43,419 nucleotides of DNA from a virus. The stretch spans positions 1-43,419 of the IMG/VR virus record IMGVR_UViG_3300035661_000125. The stretch is one strand, 5' to 3'. The translations under genes and the position numbers were made by a program. The notes beneath the pieces were generated by a model, which was not told the DNA's origin, ran no database searches, and worked only from the letters and a program-made list of their open reading frames with translations. Positions 6,927-16,199 of the stretch are shown piece by piece (the stretch's first letter is position 1; every line of letters begins with the position of its first letter).

Positions 6927-8941
6927 GCCCCTTTCACTGCATTTGCTTTGGTCTGGGTGCCGCTGAACCAGCACTCCAGGCGCTGGTTGCAAGAACCCCC
7001 CAACGACACTTGGATGTCGGCCTCACGCGCACCAGCCGCCCAGCCACCAGGCGCGCTGGCCAGAAGATTGAGCTGGGTCACCTGGCCGGCGGCGATCGCC
7101 CCGGCGGTGGTGTTCAGCAAAGTCACCGGGCCGCTGCCGTAGTCGCAGGTGGCCTTGACCTGGGCCGATCCGAGGTCCAGGTTGTGGACCCACAGGGTCA
7201 GCCATACGCTGTCAGGCGCGTTGGACCAGGCCGCCCCCGTTGCCATTGCCGTTGAGTTGGATGAGGTGGGCATTACCCAAGCCTCCCCCGTGACGGCGCA
7301 GGTATTGGCGGCAGCCACCTTGGGCCGCTTGTACGCATCCGAGCGGCGCTGGAACACCGGCAGGTGCACCCCGTCGTCCAGCGGATCGCGGCGGGTGTGC
7401 GGGCTGGTGCCCACACTCCAGGTGATGCGGTGGATGGTGCGCGGCGCCAAGGTGATGGGGCCGCCATCCCAGGTGCCGCTGGTGCCCAGGGCGTGGTCCT
7501 CGTCCAGGACCATGTGGCTGGGTGTTGCTCCAGCCAGCGGGCCAGGCAAAGACATCGGCTGCAGCTTGACCGTCACCGAGGTCTTGCCCTCGTTCCACAG
7601 CAGGATGGAAGCGGTCTGGCCACCAGGGTCGATGCCGGCTACGCCCATCAAACCTTGCACCCCGTAGAGGCTGCCATCGGCCAGCGGCACCTGGCACACC
7701 TTGGTCACGGGCACGCGGCGCGACGGCACGCTGACCCACATTTGCATCGCGGTGTAGCGGTGGTTGATGGTGTAGACGCCTGGGCTGACGTAGGTCAGGA
7801 AGGCATCCTGGCCCCCCACCCAGTAGGACCAGCAGCGAACAGACAGGGCGCTGAGCCAGGTGTCGGCCGCCATCATCGTCAGCATCTCGCACGCCGGCCC
7901 CATGCGTGTGTCGGAGGACGGTGGGCCGCCCTCACCGCCACCGTCGTCGTCAGCGGTGGTGACCTTCAGCAGCGACGGCGCGCATTGCGTGATGTAGAAC
8001 AGCACGTCCAGGCCGCCGAAGTCATTCACGTCACCGGCCACCATGTTGTTGGCGCGGTTCTTGAAGTCGTTGCAGGCCACATACGCAGCCAGCGCCACCT
8101 GGCTGGCTGTCAGGATGTTGGCGTTGTAGAAGTCCCACCAGCCCTTGCGGGCCGAGCGGCCATCGAGCATGGACCTGTCGCTGAAAGTGCGCTGGTCACC
8201 GTTGACGTGCGGCCCCGCGTTGGCGGTGCTCCACTTGCCTACGCCCAGGCCACCAGCCGTTGAGTACATGCCCAGAAACTTGGCGCCCTCCACTGTGACA
8301 GCCAGCTCCTTCATGGTTTGGCGGCGCAGGGTGTACTGGTCAACCGTCTCGGCAAAGGTGTAGGTGCTGCCGTCCGTGTTGAAGCCGATGCCCTGGTCGA
8401 TGTCGAGCATGGTCCGCAACCACTCGTTGCCGATGAACCAGTCAACGTACACGTTCCAGTTGCCGTACTTGATGAACTGCGCCCAGGTGGCGGCGCTGCT
8501 GGCGATGTCAACGCAATCCGGGTGACGCCTGGCGCCGCTGGAGTACAGGCGCTGTGTCTGTGGCGTCTCGCCAATGATCTCGATGCCAGCCCGGCAACCA
8601 ATGGCCCGCAACATCGTGGGCCAGTCGGTGACCAAGCTCGGAGGCGTCGTGGTCATGGAGATCGCGCGCCCGGTCACGTCATAGGTCGCGTTCAGGAACG
8701 GCAGGAAAATCGGGCCGTTCTTGAAGTAGGCGTCCCCCTCGGCCGCACCGCAGAAGTGGTTGGCACCCAGCGCCAGCAGGTAGGGCACAGAGCCCTCCAG
8801 CAGGCCACCCAGGCTGAGCAGGTTCTGGGCAAAGCCCAGGCGGCTGTGCAGCAGCGGCTGCTGGTGGACCTGGGAAAAGTCGACCTGGACCACTGGCGTG
8901 TCCAGCAGCGTCAGCAGCAGCCGGTCGATCTTTTTGCCCAC
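6923..8941 (-). CDS. Large virion protein, possible tail spike with glycosidase-like fold
   Basis: 672 residues. The first ~300 residues (YGNWNVYVDWFIGNEWLRTM, with a G-N-E-W motif) read like a TIM-barrel glycoside hydrolase in which N-E often carries the acid/base residue. Residues after ~400 look like beta-sandwich repeats (TLAPRTIHRITWSVG; TLWVHNLDLGSAQVKATCDY). It lies in the late operon between a small virion gene and the lysis genes. A receptor-binding or polysaccharide-degrading tail protein is inferred; no family was firmly recognised. Confidence 0.5.
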   Translation of the reverse strand: MGKKIDRLLLTLLDTPVVQVDFSQVHQQPLLHSRLGFAQNLLSLGGLLEGSVPYLLALGANHFCGAAEGDAYFKNGPIFLPFLNATYDVTGRAISMTTTPPSLVTDWPTMLRAIGCRAGIEIIGETPQTQRLYSSGARRHPDCVDIASSAATWAQFIKYGNWNVYVDWFIGNEWLRTMLDIDQGIGFNTDGSTYTFAETVDQYTLRRQTMKELAVTVEGAKFLGMYSTAGGLGVGKWSTANAGPHVNGDQRTFSDRSMLDGRSARKGWWDFYNANILTASQVALAAYVACNDFKNRANNMVAGDVNDFGGLDVLFYITQCAPSLLKVTTADDDGGGEGGPPSSDTRMGPACEMLTMMAADTWLSALSVRCWSYWVGGQDAFLTYVSPGVYTINHRYTAMQMWVSVPSRRVPVTKVCQVPLADGSLYGVQGLMGVAGIDPGGQTASILLWNEGKTSVTVKLQPMSLPGPLAGATPSHMVLDEDHALGTSGTWDGGPITLAPRTIHRITWSVGTSPHTRRDPLDDGVHLPVFQRRSDAYKRPKVAAANTCAVTGEAWVMPTSSNSTAMATGAAWSNAPDSVWLTLWVHNLDLGSAQVKATCDYGSGPVTLLNTTAGAIAAGQVTQLNLLASAPGGWAAGAREADIQVSLGGSCNQRLECWFSGTQTKANAVKGA

Positions 8942-8943
8942 GA

Positions 8944-9363
8944 TCAGACCCCGGTGATGCCGTACTGGTCTTGTTCGTAGAGCGCCACGATGCCCACGCC
9001 GGCCGGGTTGGCGTTGCGCATACGCCCGATGGATGCCACGCTGCCGTTGCCCTTGGCGCCGCCCGTGAAATTGAGCGTCACGATCCCGGGATCAGGGGGA
9101 GCCAACACGATGCAGCTCGGCATGGGTGACAGCCCCGCCGGGATGGTCAAGGTCAACGCCACCATGGCGGCAAACCTGCTGTCAGCATCCGTCGCCTTGA
9201 GGGCGTAGTCGCCATACAGCGGGATGGCCTGGGTCGAATCCTCGGGCGCGTAGCCGCGACCCGTCCACAGGCCTGGCACGTCGTTCTCGTCGAAGACCGT
9301 GACCTGGGTGCCCAGGTAGGGTGAGTTTGGCCATGAGGATCGGGCCAGGAAAACCTGCGGCAT
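8944..9363 (-). CDS. Small virion protein, unknown
   Basis: 139 residues, tightly placed between portal and spike-like genes (1-2 base gaps). Beta-rich, with no signal peptide or catalytic motif: MPQVFLARSSWPNSPYLGTQ, later GIVTLNFTGGAKGNGSVASI. The 'F-ARSSWP' opening and 'IPLYGDYAL' segment suggest a fibre-associated or head-fibre adaptor role, but this is inference from position. Confidence 0.5.
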   Translation of the reverse strand: MPQVFLARSSWPNSPYLGTQVTVFDENDVPGLWTGRGYAPEDSTQAIPLYGDYALKATDADSRFAAMVALTLTIPAGLSPMPSCIVLAPPDPGIVTLNFTGGAKGNGSVASIGRMRNANPAGVGIVALYEQDQYGITGV

Positions 9364-9364
9364 C

Positions 9365-11587
9365 TCAAGCTACCTGCGGCGGTGGCGCCGGGGTAGGCGT
9401 CGGGGTAGGCGTCGGGGTGGACGCGGACGCAGCCCCCGCCGTGGGCTCAGGCGTGCGCTGCGGATCCAGCGCCACAGCGCCCGGGATCAGCGAGGTGCGG
9501 ATCTGGTCGGCCTTGGCATCGTTCAGGTCAGCAGCGGTCTGATCCTTGACGATCGAGGTCGCGGTGGCCTGGTCCTGGAGGTTGGACTTCTTGGCCAGCT
9601 CAGCCTGCTGCGCCACGGCAGCCTGCTGCGCAGCCGGCGTCTCGCCACGCGCCTCGGCGATGAGCTGCTTGAGCCGCTGGACCATGCCCTCCTTGCCAGG
9701 GAAGTCGGCCAGGTCGACCACCATGTCCAGCATCGAGACGGCGAATTGCGGCGAGAACTTGCCGATCGTGTCGAGCATGGCCGACAGGCTCTCGAACATC
9801 GCCTGGCGCATGTTGGCCCGGAAGTCCTGCTCGTCCACGATGAAGTCAGCCACGCTCGCGGTCATGTCATTGAGGAAGCGCACGCTGCCGTCAGGCTGCA
9901 CCTCGGGCTGATTGATGCGAACCCAGTCCAGCCCCGTGCCGGCGGGCTTAGGGTTCTCTGGTGTGGGCTGGTCAGGGACCGATGGCGCCCACTGGGTCAG
10001 CCGGATCACCTTGGGCGTGCTGTAGAACTTCTCGCTGTTGCTGAGCTGCTTCTGGCCAGAGATGTTGATGGCCAGCCGGTAGGTGTCGAAGATGCCCGAA
10101 GTGGTCATCGAGCCCTGGTCCTGGCGGGCCTCCACCGCCTTGCCAGACACGGCGTTGGTCTTGCGGCCCAGCAGCTCATCGGTGATGCCCGAGCCGGTCT
10201 GCATGAAGCGCATGTCCAGCTCGATCTGCTGGTGCTGGCCATTGATCTCGGCGAAGTCGCGGCGGATCTCGAACTTCTTGTTCCCATCCTTCAGGACGAA
10301 CACGCCCTGCGGGTTGGATGCGTTCTCGATCGCGTTTTCCAGGGTGTACTCACCCTCGGTGTCGAAGGCGTTGACCTCGGTGATGATCTGGTTTACCGAC
10401 AGCAGGAACAGCGACTTGCTCATGCGCTTGTTCAGGTCATCCTGAGCATCGCGCATGTTGCGCACGTAGCCGTAGGGCGCCATGTCGCGGCCACGACGGA
10501 AGCAGTAGACCGGGGTGAATGGGAAGTCGTTGTGCTTGAACGGGCTGTCGCCCATGGCCAGCACGTCGCGCTCAGTGAAGAAGATCACCTTCATCACCAG
10601 GCGCGTGCTCTTGATGACCTCGGCGTAGCCCTGGTCGATGGACTTGGCCATGCCGGCGTGCTGCGGGTCGAACTTTTCCCCGTGGAAGGTGCCGCCGCTC
10701 ACCGTCTGCACTTCCTCGGGCATCTTGTACCAGCACTCGAACACGCGCACCCGCGTGCGCCGGTTGTTGCCGGTGTTGATGTCGGAGTTGTAGGCACGGT
10801 CGCCCGAGGCGTTCATGGTCGTCTCGGACAGGTTCTCCCCGAGATACCACAGCTCCTTGTCCAGCTCGGACGCGATCTGGGACGCACTCATTGCCGCCTT
10901 GGCCAGTTGCCCCTTGCGCGTCTTGAACATGGCCTGGGCCACGTCCAGGTCCATGACTTTCCAGCGGAAATGGTAGCGACCGTCCTTGTAGTCGAGCCGC
11001 CTGGAGTGCGAATCCCCCAGGCAGTTGCGCCAGGACTCGTAACCAGAGTAGAGGATGTCTCCCGTGGCGTCGGAGTTGAGGCTGTCCTCCAGCCAGGACA
11101 TGCCCGCGATGGCCGCCTCGGCGAAGGCCTGGCTGCGCGCGAACGGCAGCAGGTTCACGTCGCTGACGTATTTCAAGACCTTGGTCTTGACCGTGGCCAT
11201 CTCGAAGTCGTCTTCCTCGCGGGGAAGCACACGCCAGTCCACGCGGTTGCGCTTCTCGCTGCCCAGCAGCCAGTCCACAGCGACCTTGACCTGGTTGAAC
11301 ACCAGCGGCGCCTGGCCGCGATCGCTGAGCACCTGGGCATCAGCCTCGGTCCACTGCAGGCCATCGTAGAAGTCGTGGTCCCGGGCCATCTCGACCCGGT
11401 TGGCAGACTGGCGATCGCGTTCGTGAGCGAGCCAGGTCAGGATTTGGCGCAGCAGCGCCTGGGATTCCTCGCTGTCCAGGTCGGCGTCCTGGACCTCCTG
11501 CTGGTCCATCCCATCGTCCAAGGTAGCGTCCCCAAACAGATTGGGCTCTGGCTTTTGGATCCCCTGGTAGCCCTCAATGGTAGACAT
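9365..11587 (-). CDS. Portal protein, P22 gp1 type
   Basis: 740 residues. The N-terminus holds ESQALLRQILTWLAHERDRQ, DHDFYDGLQWTEADAQVL and FNQVKVAVDWLLGSEKRNRV, the characteristic P22-type portal opening (a dodecameric ring at one capsid vertex through which DNA is packaged). SGKAVEARQDQGSMTTSGIF is the typical central segment. The C-terminus is a helical, Gln/Ala-rich barrel region ending in a Thr-Pro repeat encoded by a 12-bp tandem repeat. It is separated from terL by several genes, an unusual distance. Confidence 0.92.
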   Translation of the reverse strand: MSTIEGYQGIQKPEPNLFGDATLDDGMDQQEVQDADLDSEESQALLRQILTWLAHERDRQSANRVEMARDHDFYDGLQWTEADAQVLSDRGQAPLVFNQVKVAVDWLLGSEKRNRVDWRVLPREEDDFEMATVKTKVLKYVSDVNLLPFARSQAFAEAAIAGMSWLEDSLNSDATGDILYSGYESWRNCLGDSHSRRLDYKDGRYHFRWKVMDLDVAQAMFKTRKGQLAKAAMSASQIASELDKELWYLGENLSETTMNASGDRAYNSDINTGNNRRTRVRVFECWYKMPEEVQTVSGGTFHGEKFDPQHAGMAKSIDQGYAEVIKSTRLVMKVIFFTERDVLAMGDSPFKHNDFPFTPVYCFRRGRDMAPYGYVRNMRDAQDDLNKRMSKSLFLLSVNQIITEVNAFDTEGEYTLENAIENASNPQGVFVLKDGNKKFEIRRDFAEINGQHQQIELDMRFMQTGSGITDELLGRKTNAVSGKAVEARQDQGSMTTSGIFDTYRLAINISGQKQLSNSEKFYSTPKVIRLTQWAPSVPDQPTPENPKPAGTGLDWVRINQPEVQPDGSVRFLNDMTASVADFIVDEQDFRANMRQAMFESLSAMLDTIGKFSPQFAVSMLDMVVDLADFPGKEGMVQRLKQLIAEARGETPAAQQAAVAQQAELAKKSNLQDQATATSIVKDQTAADLNDAKADQIRTSLIPGAVALDPQRTPEPTAGAASASTPTPTPTPTPAPPPQVA
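9390..9420. repeat. 12-bp tandem repeat in portal 3' end
   Basis: GGGGTAGGCGTC occurs twice in tandem (9390-9401, 9402-9413) with a partial third copy. On the coding strand it encodes the Thr-Pro tail of the portal protein. It is a likely slippage site giving length variation. Confidence 0.85.
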
Positions 11588-11631
11588 AGCATCCCGCGTG
11601 GTTTACACGGGGATGATGTCAGCAGGTGACG

Positions 11632-11641
11632 AGGTTGGAGT
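11632..11641 (-). promoter_or_regulatory. ACTCCAACCT motif upstream of portal gene
   Basis: The minus-strand word ACTCCAACCT lies 45 bases before the portal start, just after the stop of the phosphatase-like gene. The same or nearly the same word occurs at 3812-3820, 5267-5276, 14883-14892 and 35406-35414, always in a gap upstream of a minus-strand gene. Function unknown: promoter element, processing signal or regulator site. Confidence 0.4.
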
Positions 11642-13752
11642 TACGGGTAGAGGATCAGGCTGTAGGTCACCAGGCGGTGGGTGTCGCTGGCACTGGCGTT
11701 GGCCAGTGACAAGGCGAAAGCCGCCGCGTTGGCGAAGTTGATCGTCTTGTCCGAGAACGTCGACACGCCGGATCCGCCGGGCGGGGTGTTGCCCTCAGCC
11801 AATTGCGATGCCGAGGTACGGCACCAGACGTTGGTGTTGAGGCGAACGTGCAAGCTAGCGGTGGCGGTGGTGGTGTACGTCTCGACGATCACACCGCCCA
11901 GTGTCACGTTCAGGTCGCTGGTGGCAATGGCGGTCGTGCGAACCAGGTCGGCGTCCACCTCCAGGCACATGCCGGGCTTGATGAACATTCCAGCCGGGAC
12001 GCTGCCGGGTGCCACAAAAGTGCCAGATACGGCACTCAGGGTGGCCAGGTAGTTGGCCAGGTTGCCCGAACCCCGGTAGAGCACCACCGGCTGCAGAGGC
12101 GCCCAGTAGGTGCCGTCCCAGCTCCAGACACTGCCGTTGGGGCCGATGTCGCGGAAATAGGCCTTGGCGTTGAGCGCAATGCCTGAGGTGGGCCGCAGCG
12201 CCCAGGTGCCCTCATAGGCGTAAACCGATGGGATGGTCAGCGGCTTTTGCGGATCAGGGGACACGCAGCGGATCTCGCGCGGCCGGCGCTGGCCCAACGG
12301 CACATCGGCACCGAACATCTCTTTGCCGGTGTGGGCATCCACGATCTGGACCCGCACCGCATCATCCAGCAAGGACACCAGGCCAGCCACGCACACATCC
12401 GGGTCGCGGTTGACGTAGATGTTTTGCGGGTAGGGTGACATGCCGGCCGGGTCGGCGCCCAGCGGGCAGGGGCACAGCGTCAGCAGTGAGCCAGCGTCAC
12501 CGTTGCGGATGTCGAACCAGGCCGCGTGCGGCTGGTGCCTGTCGCCGCCCAGGACGGCTGCCACCGGCAGATCCAGCGCTTCGATCTGGCCCAGCAGGTA
12601 GTTCCACTCCCCGTTGTAACCCAGGGCGCCGCCGCCCGTGCCGCGCCACGAATCCCCGTTGTCGAAGTTGGCGGGATCCTTGGGCATGAGCCAGACCACA
12701 CTCATGCCCAGGGCCTTGGCCTCCTTGGTCTTCTCGATGGCCCAGCGCATCTGGGTGAAGCCCAGCATGGTCTTGCCGCTGGTGCCCGTGCCGTCGTCAG
12801 TCGCGTTGTAAGGCGACTTGAAGCTCATTGTGTCGAACTGCATGACACGCAGCAGCTTGCCGCCGCGCACCATCTTCGCCCCGTAATCGACGTAGTGGTA
12901 ACGGATCTTGAAGTCGTTGGGCGTTACGCCAGGCGCCCCCACCAGGCCAGCCGGAATGTCGGTCGGGTTGTCTTGGGGTGTGGGGTTGTCGTAGTAGAGC
13001 GCGCTGGTCAGCCCGAAGCCCGCCACGGCTTCGCGCCAGAAGTTGAGCAGGTTGGTCTGGCCACTCATGCTTTGCCACCACGGGGCGCCGCCACCGCTGC
13101 GGCTGGTCAGATCAGTGGAGGCGAAGGTCAGGTTCGAGATCAGCTCGTGATCGTCGAACATGCAGTAGAGCTTCATGCCCGCCGCACGCATAGCCTGCAG
13201 CAAAGCCCATTCGGCGCCAGCCTTCTGGTGAGCCCACTTCAATGGCCAGTATTCACGGTTGCAGCTCGCCACCACACGCATCTGGGTGGCGCTGCCCACG
13301 TTGTCGTAGAGCGTGCCTCCGTGGTACACGTTGGCACTCACCACAGCCCGCGTGCCGTCCGTGGTGATCGTGCCTGAGGCCGGGATCTGGCCAGGCTGCA
13401 GGCCACCGATGGGCAGGAAAAAGGCGCTGATCGTGCAACCCGACAGTGAGCCAATGGCGCCTGCGGCTGGATAGCCCGCGCCGCCCGCAATCACCGTGGC
13501 AGCGCCAGCAGGCAGCGCGCCATTGACTGCCGCGCCCACCGTAACCCCCACACCAGCGCCGGCTGGCGCGCTGATCGAGTCGCTGTAGCGGCCATAGAAG
13601 TGGTCGGTGGTCGAGCCGAACACCTGCTCCAGGTACACGTCGTCGCCCAGGCAGAAGGTGTCCACCGGGTTGAAGCCCAGCAGGACCGACAGCGATAGCG
13701 CGGTCTGGATCCGGGTGCAGGAATAGACCAGAAGGGGGCGGCTTGCTTGCAT
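11641..13752 (-). CDS. Virion protein with PhoD-like phosphatase domain
   Basis: 703 residues; GAGG lies 7 bases before ATG 13752. Three motifs of the PhoD/alkaline phosphatase D metallophosphatase family are visible in order: G-D-D-V-Y (36-40), MFDDHEL (198-204, the usual W-D-D-H-E) and GGDRHQPHAAW (near 405). The last ~190 residues are beta-rich and Thr/Ala-rich, like fibre modules. It lies between a fibre-like gene and the portal gene, so the domain probably sits in the tail and could act on phosphorylated surface polymers. That substrate idea is speculation. Confidence 0.65.
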   Translation of the reverse strand: MQASRPLLVYSCTRIQTALSLSVLLGFNPVDTFCLGDDVYLEQVFGSTTDHFYGRYSDSISAPAGAGVGVTVGAAVNGALPAGAATVIAGGAGYPAAGAIGSLSGCTISAFFLPIGGLQPGQIPASGTITTDGTRAVVSANVYHGGTLYDNVGSATQMRVVASCNREYWPLKWAHQKAGAEWALLQAMRAAGMKLYCMFDDHELISNLTFASTDLTSRSGGGAPWWQSMSGQTNLLNFWREAVAGFGLTSALYYDNPTPQDNPTDIPAGLVGAPGVTPNDFKIRYHYVDYGAKMVRGGKLLRVMQFDTMSFKSPYNATDDGTGTSGKTMLGFTQMRWAIEKTKEAKALGMSVVWLMPKDPANFDNGDSWRGTGGGALGYNGEWNYLLGQIEALDLPVAAVLGGDRHQPHAAWFDIRNGDAGSLLTLCPCPLGADPAGMSPYPQNIYVNRDPDVCVAGLVSLLDDAVRVQIVDAHTGKEMFGADVPLGQRRPREIRCVSPDPQKPLTIPSVYAYEGTWALRPTSGIALNAKAYFRDIGPNGSVWSWDGTYWAPLQPVVLYRGSGNLANYLATLSAVSGTFVAPGSVPAGMFIKPGMCLEVDADLVRTTAIATSDLNVTLGGVIVETYTTTATASLHVRLNTNVWCRTSASQLAEGNTPPGGSGVSTFSDKTINFANAAAFALSLANASASDTHRLVTYSLILYP

Positions 13753-13761
13753 GGCGTAGCC

Positions 13762-14841
13762 TCAGGAGATGACGTTGGCCGAGGCCGGGCGGATGTAGGT
13801 GGACTGGGACAGCTCACGCACGACGCGATAGAGCAGTGCCGGGTGCCGTGGCCGGCGATCGAAGCCCCAGCCGTAGAGGGCGGTGCCGGCCGGCATGATG
13901 TTGTTGACACTGGCTGGGCCGGTGCCGGGGAAGGCACCCAAGGTCAAGGACACGTCAGAGACGTAGCGGCAGGACCGGCTGGCGCCACCTGGCTTGGCCA
14001 GCGGGGTGAGCACCTGGGTGCGGTTCACGCCGCCAGGAAGTAGGCCGGCGACCGGAGGACCAGGGTTGGACAGGAAGCGCGTGGCAATCATCAGCTCCAG
14101 GTCACCGTTGGCGGCCCGGCTGACCGCCCCCGCGATGGCGGTCTGGGTGTTGTTGTTGCTGGCGTCCGACTGGTTCAGGTTGGTCATGCCCAGCCCGATG
14201 AACGTCGTCGACCCACCCAGCCCCTGATGGCGAAAGCGCATGTTCAGCGCGTTGGTGACCTCCAGGCCCCAGCCTTCTGGGTTGGACCCCGCTGTGCGAC
14301 CCCAGGCGAAGATCGTGGACGTGCCGGTGAGCGACAGACCGTGGGTGAACACCCCGTAGAACATCACCATCTCGCTGGTGGTCAGGCTGTCCAGGTTGAA
14401 GATGGAGCGCAGCAGGGTTTGCGAGACAGACGGGTCGACCTGGGCGTAGCCAGCACCGTTGAAGTTGAGCCCTCGCTGTGGCCCCCAGCCAATGCCACCG
14501 GCCAGCGTCAAGGGGGTGTCATTGGGGTAGCCATTGGCAGTGGCGCCAGTGCCGTCATCGAGCGGGAAGTAGCAGCTCAGCGCCAGCGTGCCGCGTGCGC
14601 CACCCTGGGCCAGGCGCAAGACATCGGCCTCACCGTTGGCAGGCGGCGCACCTGCCACGCCACCACTGGGAAGGATCAGCCGGCCCGAGCTGTTGAAGCT
14701 GGCCGGCGCCCCCATGACATTGCCGTCCAGGTCGACCAGCCTGCCCGATGAGTCGGCCGCCAAGGTGCCAATGGCACCCGCGTCAAGCTGGGCGTTGCTG
14801 GGGCCTGTGAGGAAGTCGCGCCTGGGATTGCTGGATGACAT
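13762..14841 (-). CDS. Tail fibre-like protein
   Basis: 359 residues; ATG 14841 has GGAG 6 bases upstream. The N-terminus is short and Gly/Asp-rich (AADSSGRLVDLDGNVMGAPA). The central part (LALSCYFPLDDGTGATANGY; GLNFNGAGYAQVDPSVSQTL) resembles a LamG/concanavalin-like sandwich used in fibres to bind carbohydrate. The gene ends 9 bases before the phosphatase-like gene. Tail fibre is inferred from composition and neighbours. Confidence 0.55.
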   Translation of the reverse strand: MSSSNPRRDFLTGPSNAQLDAGAIGTLAADSSGRLVDLDGNVMGAPASFNSSGRLILPSGGVAGAPPANGEADVLRLAQGGARGTLALSCYFPLDDGTGATANGYPNDTPLTLAGGIGWGPQRGLNFNGAGYAQVDPSVSQTLLRSIFNLDSLTTSEMVMFYGVFTHGLSLTGTSTIFAWGRTAGSNPEGWGLEVTNALNMRFRHQGLGGSTTFIGLGMTNLNQSDASNNNTQTAIAGAVSRAANGDLELMIATRFLSNPGPPVAGLLPGGVNRTQVLTPLAKPGGASRSCRYVSDVSLTLGAFPGTGPASVNNIMPAGTALYGWGFDRRPRHPALLYRVVRELSQSTYIRPASANVIS

Positions 14842-15160
14842 GGGCATCTCCGGTATACGGAAGATGATCCATGATTGACGCCAGGTTGGAGTGTTCAGCT
14901 TTTGCCAGGGAGATGGGCAACGCGACCTCCCGGTCAAGCGTTAGCGCCCACCCCCCTGACTACTTACCTAGCCCTGTTCGTATTCACCCGCCAGGCCGCT
15001 TTCCCCTGCTCCGTGGTCGCCACCGCTCGGCATATAGACCCGGGGCTCAGGCCTTGCGTTGTCTCGTTCTTATAGTGTTATGGCCGCACAACTTGGATGG
15101 GAGTCTACCTGCGACGTATACCCCACGTAAGCGAATGAAACCCCCAAATTCATGGGATAG
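14842..15160 (-). promoter_or_regulatory. Late intergenic region with operator-like and -10-like sites
   Basis: I see no convincing gene here. On the minus strand it holds GGTATAC-N6-GGTAGACT near 15,103-15,118, which matches the operator/-10 pattern of the 24.1-kb promoter (both read CGCAGGTAGACT). It also has an ACTATAAG -10-like word near 15,070 and the ACTCCAACCT motif at 14,883-14,892. A further CCGTATACCGG palindrome lies at about 14,850. It probably contains the promoter for the fibre, portal and head genes; the exact start cannot be fixed. Confidence 0.45.
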
Positions 15161-15430
15161 TCAGGGTTTCTTGCGGCGCCTGTCCGCCTCCCGGATGATG
15201 GCCGCGATCACCTGCACCAGGTCGCGGGCCTGGGTGGGGTAGATGTTGCCCATGATCTCCTTCATGCCGGCGCGGCCCTGCAGCTCAGCACAGACCCCAC
15301 GCGCGGCCCGCACAGCCCAATCCTTGACCCGGGGTGGCTTGAACTCGTCGGGGTCACCAGTAATCTCGCAGTCGAACGGGACTTGAGCCCCGTAGCGCAA
15401 GGCCTCCCGGGCGCGGTCATTCAGGTTCAT
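15161..15430 (-). CDS. Conserved phage protein, unknown
   Basis: 89 residues; ATG 15430 overlaps the upstream stop (ATGA). Sequence: a short N-terminal helix (NLNDRAREALRYGAQVPFDC), then a helical domain ending in a basic tail (IREADRRRKKP). It is the last gene before the 320-base late intergenic region, in the cluster downstream of terL. No function recognised. Confidence 0.55.
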   Translation of the reverse strand: MNLNDRAREALRYGAQVPFDCEITGDPDEFKPPRVKDWAVRAARGVCAELQGRAGMKEIMGNIYPTQARDLVQVIAAIIREADRRRKKP

Positions 15431-15861
15431 ACGTCCTTCTCCAGCACAGTCTTGCCGTCGACCACAAGCTGCATCGTGCCGCCCACGGGCGCCTCCTCGC
15501 GCAGGAAGGCCTCAGGCGTTGGCGGCATGTGGATGAGGTCGGTCAACCCCGACAGGATCAGGTCAGCGATGGCGAACACCGCCTGGCGATCGTTCTGGAA
15601 CCCCATCAGCTCGGCGCAGCGCTCGGACTTGGCCAACAGCTCTGCTGAGTTGACGCCGTGCCCCTTGGTGCCGGCGTTGACCAGCTCATGGGCCGCAGTC
15701 AGTGGCAGCCCCCAGGGTGTGGCCTTGGTCAGCCGCAGGCGCCGGTAGCGCGGGTAGATGAACATCGTGGGCTCATCGTTGTACCAGTGGTACGCCAGCA
15801 CCAGGTCACCCACGGCTCGCACCTTCCAGGCCTTTGGCCCACCCAACAAAATACCACTCAT
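15427..15861 (-). CDS. Conserved phage protein, unknown
   Basis: 144 residues from ATG 15861, which overlaps the upstream stop (ATGA). Segments: GDLVLAYHWYNDEPTMFIYP, RRLRLTKATPWGLPLTAAHE and a helical C-terminal half. No motif identifies it. It is coupled to its neighbours and lies in the terminase-to-portal interval. Confidence 0.55.
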   Translation of the reverse strand: MSGILLGGPKAWKVRAVGDLVLAYHWYNDEPTMFIYPRYRRLRLTKATPWGLPLTAAHELVNAGTKGHGVNSAELLAKSERCAELMGFQNDRQAVFAIADLILSGLTDLIHMPPTPEAFLREEAPVGGTMQLVVDGKTVLEKDV

Positions 15862-16199
15862 AGCGGATCCCCTGGCTTCACCGTGCCGTCCGGGTAGACG
15901 ATGGCGCGGCGGTTCTGCAACGCTTCGATCTTGGCCACAGCGACTGCAGTGCGTTGGGCATCCAAGGCCCGCTCGCACAACTCGTTGAAGCGCTTGGTCA
16001 TCTCGGCTGCCAGCGCCGAGCACAGCTCGGAGTAGCCCTCCATGGCTGGTCCGTAAACCCAGTTGACAGTCAGCACGGGAGCATCAGGAAGGGTGCTACG
16101 GTGCTCCTCCATCCGCTCCAGCTTTTCAACCTCGTCGGCTAGGGTGCGCAGCCGCAGCGGGTTCAGGATGTCGGTGTTGGCTGTGGCGGTGTCAGTCAT
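15858..16199 (-). CDS. Conserved phage protein, unknown
   Basis: 113 residues. ATG 16199 overlaps the terL stop (ATGA); upstream in-frame sequence is antisense or out-of-frame terL and is not used. A helical N-terminus (LADEVEKLERMEEHRSTLPD) is followed by GYSELCSALAAEMTKRFNEL. The short helical character fits a minor packaging or head-associated protein; no function is claimed. Confidence 0.55.
   Translation of the reverse strand: MTDTATANTDILNPLRLRTLADEVEKLERMEEHRSTLPDAPVLTVNWVYGPAMEGYSELCSALAAEMTKRFNELCERALDAQRTAVAVAKIEALQNRRAIVYPDGTVKPGDPL

Noticed and set aside
9746-11629. 627-codon open frame on the plus strand opposite the portal gene
   Set aside because: It mirrors the portal coding sequence, has no ribosome-binding site and an unnatural Val/His/Leu-rich composition; high GC leaves antisense frames open.
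14934-14946. TCAAGC-GTTAGCG, like a classic attC right end, in the late intergenic region
   Set aside because: No L'' or R'' partner at a suitable distance; probably chance.
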